In this document: piece by piece, positions 36,701 through 45,012 of the stretch | Layout: each line of letters starts with the position of its first letter | How positions within the stretch are numbered: the stretch's first letter is position 1 | Assembly: GCF_021513275.1 (NCBI RefSeq) | Contig: NZ_CP090978.1 | Span: 2,418,001-2,482,000 of the forward strand | DNA: 64,000 bases | Reading direction: 5' to 3' | Source: Paenibacillus hexagrammi | GTDB taxonomy: Bacteria; Bacillota; Bacilli; Paenibacillales; NBRC-103111 | Translations under genes and position numbers: made by a program | The notes under the pieces: generated by a model | Told to the model about the DNA's origin: nothing | What the model saw: only the letters and a program-made list of their open reading frames with translations | Database searches by the model: none

Positions 36701-39132
36701 CAAAAGACGGATATAAGAAAATCTTCTTGAACAACAAGGAAACTTTCCTAATGGGGCCTCTAGATCAAGGTTTCTGGCCTGATGGACTTTATACAGCTCC
36801 TACGGATGAAGCCCTTAAGTATGATATCGTGAAGGAAAAAGAGCTGGGCTTCAACATGGTTAGAAAGCATATTAAGGTTGAGCCTCAGAGATGGTACTAT
36901 TGGGCAGACAAACTAGGCATCATGGTATGGCAGGATATGCCTTCTGAAAACTCTTACGTGCCTGGAGGCCAATATGTTCCTCCTCTCGAAAAGACTCAGT
37001 ACGAAGCAGAATTAAAGCGTATGGTTGAAAGCCATTATAACAGCCCTTCCATTATTCTGTGGTGTGTATTTAATGAGAATCAGGGTCAATATGAACCTGA
37101 AAGACTTGTTAACTTTGTAAAAAGTCTTGATTCAACTCGCCTTATCAATCAGGGTAGTGGTGACCCTCGTGTAGGCGCAGGTGATATGGAAGACATACAC
37201 AGCTATCCACCTCCAGCATATCCGAAAAGCATCTCTCAGGTAAGGGTTAACGGGGAATACGGCGGTATAGGATTGAAGGTAGACGGACATCTGTGGAATC
37301 CGAGTTCTTTATTCTATTACACGATGGTGAATAACGGAGAAGAATTAGCTGATGTATATGAATCGTATGCAGACTTGCTTCTGGACTTTAAGACAAATCA
37401 TGGATTAAGCGCAGCCGTTTATACAGAGATAACTGACGTTGAAATAGAGCTTAACGGATTAATGACATATGACAGGAAGGTCATGAAGGCAGATGCCAGC
37501 AGGATTAGGGAGATCAACCAAAATATCATTAATAAGCTTAGCAGCGTAACAGAAATATTGCCAACATCAAAGACACAGCCAAAAACCTGGAAGTATACGA
37601 CAACATCTCCAGCACAAGAATGGAATTCAACAAGTTTTGATGATACTTCATGGAGTTCCGGCTCAGGTGGATTTGGAGGGGGCAACCCACCGAATATTTC
37701 AATTGGAACTGCGTGGAACACAAATGACATATGGATGCGTACTACATTTAATCCAGGATCTTTGACCTCTGATGATATAAATAGCCTTTCATTCAATATT
37801 TTCTATGATGAGGATTGTGAGATTTATATCAACGGTGTCCTTGCAGGAACAGCAACAGGATATACTACTAATTATGTTAAACTTACAATGAATGATGATG
37901 GTAAGAAAGCTATTATTCCAAATGCTGACAACGTTATTGCTGTACATGTTCATCAAACAACGGGAGGGCAAGGTATAGATGTTGGTATTGCAAAGTTCGG
38001 ACTCATGAATTCCACGAAGAGCTCAAATGCTGACTTAAGTGACTTAAAGGTTGGCGGAACAACTATACCGGCATTCCATGCAAGTACCACTAGCTACGCT
38101 GTAGAATTGCCCGAAGGAACAACTGCTGTACCAGAAGTAACTGCAGAAGCTGCAGATATAGATCATGCAACGATTGTCGTTACACAGCCTTTGGAATTAC
38201 CGGGATCAGCAGTAGTTAGTGTCACTGCAGAAGATGGAACAGTTAAGACTTATACCATTGCATTTACAGTTATCCAAACCCAAACTCCTGGTGCTACAAC
38301 GGCTTCTCTGGATGGTATCGCGCAAACAACACCGGGCCAAACGTTCGATTTGTCTTATGCACTTAGCAGTAGTGTAACGAACACGACTTATTTCGCGCAA
38401 GATATCACGGTAAGCTACGATGCAGATAAGCTAGAGTATATCAATGCAACTTCCCTGAATGAGCAGTGCTTTGTCCTGGATCAAATGGAAACGCCAGGGC
38501 AGGTTCGGATCATCACCGCAAATCCGGGCGGAGCTGCAGCGAACGAAGCTCTGATGAAGCTTACTCTGATGAAGCTTACTTTTAAAGCGAAAGGCCTAAC
38601 GGAATCTGCTTCGGCTGCCGTGTCCCTATCCAAGGTCATCGCCGCCGACGGCAATGGAATGGAATCGGAGATTGAAGGCGGATCGCATACGATACTGATT
38701 AAATCTGTTGACAAAACAGCGCTTGCAGCACTCATTTTACACGCGCAGAGCAATCACGACGCGGCCGTAGAAGGTTCAAGAAACGGTCAATACCCAGTCG
38801 GCTCCAAAGCTCTCTTGCAAGCAGCCATTGATCAAGCTTCGGCAGTAGCGGCCAATGAATCAGCTTCGCAAGATGACGTAGATCAAGCGGTTACGGTACT
38901 AAACACAGCGCTGCAGACGTTCGTTTCCTCCGTGAACACCAGCACTCCTGGGGATGTAAACGGGGATGACAGATACAGCGTAGGCGACCTGGCCCTTGTA
39001 GCCGTCAACTACGGTAAAGACTCCACAGACAGCAGCTGGCAGCAAATTAAAGCTATGGACATCAATGGAGATGGAGTTATCAATCTCTTGGATCTTGCTG
39101 CTGTAGCAAGTAAAATTTTGAATGTAGAATAG
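33718..39132 (+). CDS. Giant secreted GH2 glycoside hydrolase with cohesin and dockerin
   Basis: 1804 residues, extracellular. Signal peptide (RKSIGLILLITLLISMFSG, cleavage near 27). Domains by approximate residue: Ig-like 38-131; LamG/3-keto-disaccharide-hydrolase-like 134-305; Ig-like 307-403; PA14 468-618; Ig-like (Big_4 type) 625-700; GH2 sugar-binding 734-890, Ig 898-995 and TIM barrel 1000-1262; galactose-binding-like 1291-1431; cadherin-like 1438-1520; cohesin-like 1525-1663; FIVAR 1665-1740; type I dockerin 1744-1804 with two calcium loops (DVNGDDRYSVGDLAL, DINGDGVINLLDLA). Candidate acid/base Glu1120 in WCVFNEN and nucleophile Glu1180 in NGEYGG. Exact substrate unknown, a plant beta-glycan side chain is likely. 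ATG 33718 follows AAGGGGGA. Confidence 0.9.
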   Translation: MVQRKSIGLILLITLLISMFSGIPSFALEEGGGSSPSDVSVILDKSCINLSPGQDGTITATVITEQFSEKGVEATSSDSTIATVTNNDYNATEGKTSIIVKALKAGTATITVLSKADDTKVKTCTITVDPNNFSEDFNDGKLSDWNTYGDSNMVWSASTGALAVNAGGGYKAVNLGTDFDNFIYESDISISGGANNDNAGLIFRVSNPTAGADNLKGYYAGIRNGNTVQIGRFNNNWKELASVYCPINPNTTYRLKVIVNGSRIDVYVDNKLIASANDDMWTHGAIGSRTWNVNAKFDNISVQRIIPVTNIESDKNALTLDAIGEDTLTASVIPESATFKKVHFTSNNPNVTLSNEVYNEANKTTSVTVKALNTGTEAIHAAITATAEDPAAITKVIDVTVNAPKDQGAAYQAKVAAAEAAVVKAEASKNQTDVDYARTLVIVLNDPEKTNLGIRIDAVQEMINSTPVYHGLKGDYYTTTSNESADFKTLVATYADENIDFYNNFTGIFTERVGRSEGVAVRWTGKIEPKYNENYTFYLVGDNGFRLWIDDKLVIDHWVNDYEVPQTSIPVKLTAGTKHNIKLEYFQAIGGADLRLEWSSASQSREIIPPDRFYQPDGSTLAIVSSIDAVTINNSQQYSRPALPAKVTVHYSDGTAKEVFVKWNLSDMSIFNQLGEVTVTGKITGSNVPAVAKVNVVAYTHWEKQQASIMTQWSDEITSSTIPFENDYPRMQMKRSDWLNLNGLWQFQGGSASDAVPVGTNLNREIMVPYPMESALSGVMMHYDRAWYKRTFTVPENWQGKKIQLNFGAVDWEAEVYINGHSMGVHKGGYDSFNYDITPYLKDTGEQELIVRVYDPTDAVGNPRGKQTLNPGGIMYTSTSGIWQTVWMEPVSDESSIDSLQLVPDLDGQRLKITVKTAGAAEGTTVTAVAKDGTAIAGTVSGDANTELYIPIQNPKLWSPENPFLYDLEVRLEKGSTTLDTVESYFGMRKISVETKDGYKKIFLNNKETFLMGPLDQGFWPDGLYTAPTDEALKYDIVKEKELGFNMVRKHIKVEPQRWYYWADKLGIMVWQDMPSENSYVPGGQYVPPLEKTQYEAELKRMVESHYNSPSIILWCVFNENQGQYEPERLVNFVKSLDSTRLINQGSGDPRVGAGDMEDIHSYPPPAYPKSISQVRVNGEYGGIGLKVDGHLWNPSSLFYYTMVNNGEELADVYESYADLLLDFKTNHGLSAAVYTEITDVEIELNGLMTYDRKVMKADASRIREINQNIINKLSSVTEILPTSKTQPKTWKYTTTSPAQEWNSTSFDDTSWSSGSGGFGGGNPPNISIGTAWNTNDIWMRTTFNPGSLTSDDINSLSFNIFYDEDCEIYINGVLAGTATGYTTNYVKLTMNDDGKKAIIPNADNVIAVHVHQTTGGQGIDVGIAKFGLMNSTKSSNADLSDLKVGGTTIPAFHASTTSYAVELPEGTTAVPEVTAEAADIDHATIVVTQPLELPGSAVVSVTAEDGTVKTYTIAFTVIQTQTPGATTASLDGIAQTTPGQTFDLSYALSSSVTNTTYFAQDITVSYDADKLEYINATSLNEQCFVLDQMETPGQVRIITANPGGAAANEALMKLTLMKLTFKAKGLTESASAAVSLSKVIAADGNGMESEIEGGSHTILIKSVDKTALAALILHAQSNHDAAVEGSRNGQYPVGSKALLQAAIDQASAVAANESASQDDVDQAVTVLNTALQTFVSSVNTSTPGDVNGDDRYSVGDLALVAVNYGKDSTDSSWQQIKAMDINGDGVINLLDLAAVASKILNVE

Positions 39133-39141
39133 TGGAAGAGT

Positions 39142-39178
39142 TGAAGTCCTGTTCTTTGGAACAGGACTTCAGTTTTTC
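39142..39178 (+). terminator. Terminator of the GH2 gene
   Basis: TGAAGTCCTGTTC (39142-39154), loop TTTG, perfect complement 39159-39171, then GTTTTT. Ten bases after the stop. Confidence 0.9.
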
Positions 39179-39553
39179 GTTGAATTCATTGAGGAGAACG
39201 CGAAAGAAAGCTACAAAATAATAAATACATCAAGCAAGCGTTCGGCACAAGCCACTGCGCATTTTGAATATACATATTCACAAAACCCGTATTTTATACA
39301 TATGTTTATGAGTCAGGAAATGCTTTATCCGCTTCTGACCAATCCAATGCAGTATTGAATTAATTGCAATTTGTTCTGCATATTTCGACTTTATATTTCC
39401 AAGAGCTAGTATATTTATTTCTTCTACAACTCCCCACCGGATATGCGCCGATCTGATCTCCAATGGACCGCTATTAAAAAACGACTTAGGAAGATAAACT
39501 CCTTAGGCGTTTATTTATAGTAGGAGCTCAAGAACATACATTTAGCCTTGATA
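39179..39553. other. Intergenic, one inverted repeat copy, no gene supported
   Basis: Holds the right copy of the 19-bp repeat (39287-39305). A minus-strand open frame of 61 codons (39278-39463) has no ribosome site or recognised family, so I do not call it. The region separates convergent GH2 and TetR genes. Confidence 0.5.
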
Positions 39554-40168
39554 TCATAAGGGCTGTATATGCGCGGGGGCCAGTACCAGCCTCAGCAGAT
39601 GATCCGGATTCAGCAGCGGAATATTTTCCTCGTCACTTGCATGAAGAATCATTGTGCCGCTCATGACCGTTAGCAGCCCGGCGATGAGCTGGCCGGCGTC
39701 GTCGCTCGCGATTTCTCCGGTACGTTGCCCTTCGAGGAACAGGGGCTTCAGCTGCTCAACGAACCAGTCGATGGAATAATTCCCGATGATCATCCGTACC
39801 TCCTCGGGTACCCCTTCCGATGCCCGTGCCTGATGGATCAACAGGAAGAATAACCGCGCCTCCTCGTTCATCGCGTCCTGAAGGAAATGCCTCAGCTTGT
39901 CGATTACGGTCCCGGGATGGTCAAACATCTCGTCGATTCCTCCGCTCGCCCCTTCCATCGCCAGTCGCACAAGCTCGGTGAACAGTTCATCCTTGGATTT
40001 AAAATAGTGGTACAGCAGTCCGTGGCTGATGCCTGCGGACGCTGCGATCATGCTCATCTTTGTCAGAACCGGGCCGCGGCGGGCGAATACGCCCAAGGCC
40101 GCCTGAAGAATCTGCTCTCGTCGCTCGTCTCGGATTTGGATGAGTTGGTCTTCGTTGTAAGGAGCCAT
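39554..40168 (-). CDS. TetR/AcrR-family repressor
   Basis: 204 residues. N-terminal HTH: ILQAALGVFARRGPVLTKMSMIAASAGISHGLLYHYFKSKDEL is the TetR pattern with the GLLYHYF recognition helix. Start at 40168 with GAGG upstream. It is the second gene behind the FAD enzyme (78-base gap), so probably auto-regulated with it through the palindromes at 41763 and 41850. Confidence 0.9.
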   Translation of the reverse strand: MAPYNEDQLIQIRDERREQILQAALGVFARRGPVLTKMSMIAASAGISHGLLYHYFKSKDELFTELVRLAMEGASGGIDEMFDHPGTVIDKLRHFLQDAMNEEARLFFLLIHQARASEGVPEEVRMIIGNYSIDWFVEQLKPLFLEGQRTGEIASDDAGQLIAGLLTVMSGTMILHASDEENIPLLNPDHLLRLVLAPAHIQPL

Positions 40169-40254
40169 CGCTTTCAACCTCGAATCTGGAGTATGTCTGT
40201 TTATCCTTACCTTACCTTAATCCTTCTTCAGAAGCAATCAGGCTTTTGCATCTG

Positions 40255-41742
40255 CTAGCTTGCAGGATCAAATGCGGGGAGATTCCGCTCCAGGAAAACG
40301 CCAAGGGTCTCCCCTGCCTCGAGTTCGTCCTCCAGCCATACCGCTTGCTTGCATCGGATCAGAATCGATCGGACCGCTTCCTCCCCGAACAAAGCGGAAG
40401 GCCTCTTATCCAGGCCCTGCACGCTCATTAGAAGGCCGAACAGCTCCATATCACCGCCTTGAAGCGCCTGCTTGCGCACGATATCTAAGTATTTTTGGCA
40501 AAACTCGATGCCGCGTCTGGATAGCGGTCCTTCGTAGTTCACTCCGGGCCATCTCAAGTCCGCCACGACAATGGTCCACCATGCCGGAAGAATGATCGTT
40601 CCGAATCGCTGAAGCAGCTTGAGCTCCCATCCGGCATCAGTAGCGCTTCCGACCTCTTCCAATGCTTTGCCAAGCTCAGCCGCTTCAGCTGCCGCAACGG
40701 ATATGCCCTGACCGTAAATGGGATCGAAGTTGCAGATTGAATCCCCAATCACGAGCAGCCCGATTGGCCACGCTGGCATAGACTCATAATGATTCAGCCG
40801 ACATTCAGGCACCCGGAAGCCTCTCGGATTTCCTACCGGCTCAAGCTGGGCGAGAATTTCCGCCAGCAAAGGGTTAATTAGCTCAGCCGCTGCCTGCTCG
40901 TATTTGTCCGGATCCACCGGCGGATAATGCCCGCCTGCCCTATAAATTGTCGTCTCTGCCAAACCGTCCTCGATCGGGCTAAATACGCCCGATCCTTCCG
41001 CAAGCGACGGATCCCCGTCAATAAGCACGGTGCTGTACTTATTCTGCAAATGTTCCGGAATCCGGTAATACCGGCTGCTGTAGGCAAGGCGAGCATGCAG
41101 GATCTCCGTCTCCGGCTTGCCGAAGCCCATCTCCTCCAGCCAAGTCGGCAGACGAGAGTAGCGCCCAGAGGCATCCACTACCAGATCGGCTTGAAGTTCC
41201 TCAACATCACTTCCGCGGTGTTTCTTTACCCTGACTCCTGTTACAGTCACCTTGTCTTCCGCCGTTTTTGTCCTAAGAGAAACGGCTTCATGCCCTTGTA
41301 GGACCCGAATGCGCGGTTCAGCCATCACCCTGCGCCGAATGACCCATTCCAATAGCGGGCGAGAACAGCCTTCATCCTTCTCGTAGGGAAACTGTAAAGC
41401 CGCAAGCGGCGAGATCAGATGCATTTCCTTTCCTTCCCGGTCATAAGCCCCTTCAGCAAGCAGATCCTGAGTCCAGCCGGGAAATAATTTCTCTAGAATG
41501 GATTTCCCAAGATCCTGCAGTCGGTGGGGATGGTGATCCTGAGGAGTTCCCGGACGATTCGCCGGCCGGTCCGGCAGTTCATCGCGCTCAAGGATGATAA
41601 CTTCATTATAGCGATCGCTAAGTACCTTTGCCGCGAGCAGACCGGCCATACTGCCACCTATGACTATCGCTCTTGAAAATACCGGAGAGCTAGCCGCCGA
41701 CAGCTCCCCTTCCAGCCTTCCAAAGTGGATCCCTTCATTCAT
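40255..41742 (-). CDS. FAD-dependent monooxygenase/oxidoreductase
   Basis: 495 residues. FAD-binding Rossmann motif VIGGSMAGLLAAKVLSDR followed by the ribose Glu in IILERDEL; second FAD motif IGDSICNFDPIYGQGISVA, the GD motif of the PHBH-like fold. Similar in outline to FAD epoxidases/hydroxylases of hydrophobic substrates. RBS GGAGTGAAGG. Regulated with the downstream TetR gene; a detoxifying role fits a TetR-controlled oxidoreductase, but the substrate is unknown. Confidence 0.85.
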   Translation of the reverse strand: MNEGIHFGRLEGELSAASSPVFSRAIVIGGSMAGLLAAKVLSDRYNEVIILERDELPDRPANRPGTPQDHHPHRLQDLGKSILEKLFPGWTQDLLAEGAYDREGKEMHLISPLAALQFPYEKDEGCSRPLLEWVIRRRVMAEPRIRVLQGHEAVSLRTKTAEDKVTVTGVRVKKHRGSDVEELQADLVVDASGRYSRLPTWLEEMGFGKPETEILHARLAYSSRYYRIPEHLQNKYSTVLIDGDPSLAEGSGVFSPIEDGLAETTIYRAGGHYPPVDPDKYEQAAAELINPLLAEILAQLEPVGNPRGFRVPECRLNHYESMPAWPIGLLVIGDSICNFDPIYGQGISVAAAEAAELGKALEEVGSATDAGWELKLLQRFGTIILPAWWTIVVADLRWPGVNYEGPLSRRGIEFCQKYLDIVRKQALQGGDMELFGLLMSVQGLDKRPSALFGEEAVRSILIRCKQAVWLEDELEAGETLGVFLERNLPAFDPAS

Positions 41743-41762
41743 GTTCCTTCACTCCATTTTTT

Positions 41763-41783
41763 TTGATTGATTAAATCAGTCAA
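41763..41783. promoter_or_regulatory. Palindromic operator 1 (TetR candidate)
   Basis: Half-sites TTGATTGA and TCAGTCAA separated by five bases, 20 bases upstream of the FAD enzyme's ATG. A second copy with the same half-sites and spacing is at 41850-41870. On the minus strand each contains TTGACT, which could serve as a -35 box. Confidence 0.6.
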
Positions 41784-41849
41784 TTTTAAATCAAAAAAAG
41801 AGAACCGATATTGAGATGATTTGGGATAGCGCAGCCAAGTAATTTTTCG

Positions 41850-41870
41850 TTGATTGATTGGTTCAGTCAA
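41850..41870. promoter_or_regulatory. Palindromic operator 2 (TetR candidate)
   Basis: TTGATTGA, five-base spacer TTGGT, TCAGTCAA. 87 bases from operator 1, about eight helical turns, which would suit two TetR dimers on one promoter region. Confidence 0.6.
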
Positions 41871-41990
41871 CTAAAATATAAACCTCTCAGCTTTGTCTTG
41901 TCAAGGGGTCCCGCCAACATTTCGCGTTTATCTAAACGAGCGCGTGAAAAACCTTCGAAAAATAAGGCTCCACACATTATTTACATATAA

Positions 41991-42311
41991 TCAATCACCC
42001 TGATAAAACTTCGACTCACAGCCAAGTTGCTCTAGTAGCCCCTTGTAGAAATGCCGAGGCGTCAGTTTGGAGTCCGACAGATTAAGAACGCTATATTTGG
42101 CGGAATCCAACACTTCCGTAAAGCGCCTTATGGTTGTCGTTTTCCCTGTACCGCAGTCACCGGTGATGACGGCGAACCACTGTCTTTGAGCGGCATATTC
42201 CAAGCGACCGAGCGTTTCTTCAAGAATGATCGATTTGTACAGTTCACTCGTCGGGACATCCCTTGAAAACGGCGAACGGCCAAGACCGTAGAAGGACTCA
42301 AACATGGCCAT
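41991..42311 (-). pseudogene. ExeA/TniB-like transposition ATPase, truncated
   Basis: N-terminal 106 residues: MAMFESFYGLGRSPFSRD, Walker A TGDCGTGKTTTIRR, LNLSDSKLTPRHFYKGLLEQLG. The Walker B half is missing; the frame ends at 41991. Overlaps the end of the transposase fragment (ATG inside its stop region), the usual transposase-ATPase pair of two-gene IS481/Tn7-like insertion elements. Confidence 0.75.
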
Positions 42312-42690
42312 CCTCCTTACTTACCTTGCGGTAGGCCACTGCTGGCGCTTGTTGCGCCCTGCGATCTTCATAGCGTGTTTCTGCTGCGGCTAGTAGTCTC
42401 GAAGCCTCAGCCGGCAATGCACTCAGATGCTCCAGCAAGGGCGGCCTTTTGCCTGCCCGTTCTCCAATGACAAGCTCTCGTACGCGCCAAGGCGTATGAC
42501 CCTCGTACTCAATGGTGAGTTCCGTGATGTCCGCAGGGTCGAACACCACATCTACCGTGCAGCCAATGAACGGTAGCCCCACCTCGTATTTGCGATCCAT
42601 GAAGCTAATGCAACCGGATTTGTCGACCTTGCGCGTCTCACAGTGCATGAAGGCATTCGCCAGTTCGTCTGGGTCTACGAACCAGAAACG
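42298..42690 (-). pseudogene. DDE transposase C-terminal fragment (Mu-type C domain)
   Basis: Residues VRFWFVDPDELANAFMHCETRKVDKSG, GRKYEVGLPFIGCTVDVVFDPADITELTIEYEGHTP form the beta-barrel that follows the DDE core in Mu/IS481-type transposases. The DDE core is absent; sequence before 42690 is unrelated. GC content is higher than the surroundings. Confidence 0.72.
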
Positions 42691-42699
42691 TACGTGGAT

Positions 42700-42808
42700 C
42701 TAGGCGAGGATTACTTTGACAAGCAGAAGCAACAATCTATTGTAAAGTATGCAGTTCGTAGACTAGAGAATTTAGGTTGCTCTGTAACAATTGCAGCTAA
42801 TTCCTAGT
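42700..42808 (+). pseudogene. Transposase C-terminal scrap
   Basis: LGEDYFDKQKQQSIVKYAVRRLENLGCSVTI and stop. This looks like the last 35 residues of a transposase, family uncertain. It abuts the minus-strand transposase fragment, so two elements collided here. Confidence 0.4.
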
Positions 42809-43020
42809 TGTATTTCCCCATATTCCAGACGCTTCAAAAAATGATTAGGGGGATATAGTCTGTTGCCCAATGACCGAGTAATCGAACTGGAATGACATCA
42901 AGTTCTTGTCATAATCTATTTCCATGAGTTTTTTCTCATTACGCCGGAATAATCGTCTGAACCAAACTCTTTCACCAATTCGTAGAACCACTTGCCCTGC
43001 AATGGAACAAAGCCGGCCTT

Positions 43021-43824
43021 TTACAGACCGGTTTCATGCTGAATTATAAAAGCACTGACTTCTTCAACCAATGTCGACATATTCTCCAGGCGTATCAGGT
43101 GTCCGGAGTCGATCTCGCGATATGCGGCTCCTGGGATGAGCGACGCCAGTTCTTTGGCATGGTGTACGGGAACGATGCGATCGTGCGCCATGCCAAGCAC
43201 GAGAGCAGGTGCTGCAATCTGGTTCAGAAGCGGGCGGATATTAATTTGGGCATCCAGATCGGACTGCCGATCCGTACCCGGTGCGAAATTGTCGGCCATG
43301 ACGGCGCATAACTCTTTCAATTCCCCGATGGATTGGTACTGTTGGTAGAACCCGGGGCTGAAACCGGTATGAGCGACCAGCTCCGCGAAGAGCCGACGGT
43401 CGGTCCGGAACAGGTCCCGCCATAGATGGAATTGTAGCGCCATCGCCGAATCGCTTTCCACCCAGCCCCCCACCATCGTAACGCTTTTCACCCTATCCGG
43501 ATAAAGTGCTGCAATTGCTGTAGCGACAACTGCACCCAACGAATAACCGACGACATGGAACTCTTCCAAGCCCTCATGCAAGGCAACCTCCACATTCTGC
43601 ATCACGAGATCATCCAGCGTGAGGTCTTCCCCAGTGTCCTGCGTTTCACCGGATCCGCTGTAATCGGCGGAGACAACCTTATAATGATCCGACAGCTTGG
43701 TGGTCAGTTCACTCCAGGTGGCCCGGGCGTTTCCCCCGGTTCCATGGATAAGAAGGACGCCGGGACCGAGTCCGCTCGTTTGGTAGGCGACTTGAGCCGA
43801 TCCGACTTGAAGTTTGTTCGTCAT
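43021..43824 (-). CDS. Alpha/beta hydrolase
   Basis: 267 residues, no signal peptide. Oxyanion segment LLIHGTGGNARATW, nucleophile elbow VVGYSLGAVVA (Ser), acid Asp in ALVLGMAHDRIVPV and His in IDSGHLIRLEN. Same pattern as esterase/3-oxoadipate enol-lactonase-like hydrolases. Excellent AGGAGGGAG site. 66 bases separate it from the next gene downstream, so the two may be co-transcribed. Confidence 0.88.
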   Translation of the reverse strand: MTNKLQVGSAQVAYQTSGLGPGVLLIHGTGGNARATWSELTTKLSDHYKVVSADYSGSGETQDTGEDLTLDDLVMQNVEVALHEGLEEFHVVGYSLGAVVATAIAALYPDRVKSVTMVGGWVESDSAMALQFHLWRDLFRTDRRLFAELVAHTGFSPGFYQQYQSIGELKELCAVMADNFAPGTDRQSDLDAQINIRPLLNQIAAPALVLGMAHDRIVPVHHAKELASLIPGAAYREIDSGHLIRLENMSTLVEEVSAFIIQHETGL

Positions 43825-43889
43825 GGAGCTCCCTCCTATTCTTCGATAGCTTGATGTTCAAAGAAAATAAAGTATTAACGATTACAGCT

Positions 43890-44542
43890 TTAATTCGCCA
43901 GTACGGCTTCTTTGATACCAAATATTTGAAGCGAAATATAAGGATAGGTACCATACCGGCTAGCCAATTCTAATTCCAGCAGCGTAAACCTTTCAATCGT
44001 TCGATTGTTGGCAAGCTTACCAGCATGAATAAAACGAAATGGCAATGTTTGGAAGATTTGAATGAAACGGAGTACTGCCTCTTCATCATCCCCGGTGACG
44101 AGTACATCGCTCTTTTGATCATGTAAAACGGGGTTCTCAAACACTTTAAAGAATGTATTTTTAAAGGCGCCTATCACTTTGGATTCTGGCAGTACAGACT
44201 GAAGATGTTCGGAAGAAGATTCCCCCAAGCTGTCGTGAAGCCACTGAAATCGTCATTAAAGGGGTTTGAGATATCAACAACGATTTTATTCTTGAGCAGT
44301 TCCCTGTTGGCTAGTGCCCAGTCCAATAATGCTGCTGCCGGGAATGCAGGAATGATAATATCAGCATGAAGTGCCTCCTCATTTGAGACGGGCATGATCT
44401 GATTCAGCTGAAAATTTTTTGCTATTTCTTCCAATTCTTCTGAATTACGTGAACTCCACAACACTTGCCCCTCTATATTTGCCGCGATTTGCTTGACCAA
44501 TGCCTTACCCATGTTACCAGTTCCTAGTACGCTAATTTTCAT
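43890..44542 (-). CDS. F420-type NADP oxidoreductase (one frameshift)
   Basis: NADPH-binding protein of the NADP oxidoreductase/coenzyme F420-dependent family. ISVLGTGNMGKALVKQIA at the N-terminus, WSSRNSEELEEIA, ADIIIPAFPAAALLDW, VVDISNPFNDDF. The frame breaks in a run of five G (plus-strand C at 44222-44226); a sixth restores TTAWGESSSEHLQSVLPESKVIGAF and a protein of about 218 residues. ATG 44542 is preceded by AAGGAG at good spacing. Substrate unknown. Confidence 0.72.
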
Positions 44543-44551
44543 AATCATCAC

Positions 44552-45012
44552 TCCTTCTTTGAATTGATTTCAGCATATCAAAGAAGGGGATTCTCCAGAA
44601 GTTCTAGAATCTCGTAGCCATCCAACTTTTGGTTTCGGCGTTCTTGTGGTTACGGCAGCAAAGAACAGCATCGCTAAATACCAACATAAACGGCTTTCCC
44701 CTCCTTCAAAAGACGCACATATTGACGTGAACATGAAACGATTTGTAATCTTCACAAGCCCTAGCTTTTGTGTCTTCAGGGTAAATCGCAATAAGGCTGG
44801 GGCATATTGTATGGATATCCCGAATATCGTATTGCGATTAGTGGCCAATTTCGAGACATGTAATTGCAGTCATCGCCAAATCGTGGATCTATTACCAATC
44901 AATATGACTAGAGTCATGTGAGAAAATGCCTTTCTTCATCTACATCAACTAGGAAAACACCTATATAATGGTAAAAGGCGCGTATAAATTAAATAAGGAA
45001 GGAGTTCTATCG
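44552..45012. other. Intergenic with -10 box for the RND gene
   Basis: A TATAAT box lies at 44964-44969, about 43 bases upstream of the RND ATG; a good -35 was not seen. Between 44640 and 44920 there are open frames on both strands but none has a ribosome site or recognised family, and I call no gene. Confidence 0.45.

Noticed and set aside
39278..39463. Minus-strand 61-codon frame beside the 19-bp repeat
   Set aside because: No start signal or homology that I recognise; its end is simply the inverted repeat.
43890..44542. Calling this and the other singly frameshifted genes plain pseudogenes
   Set aside because: The breaks are one-base homopolymer losses shared with an essential gene, so sequence error is at least as likely; I annotated restored genes and stated the break.
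44646..44921. 91-codon open frame upstream of the RND gene
   Set aside because: No ribosome site, no recognised family and overlapping open frame on the other strand.
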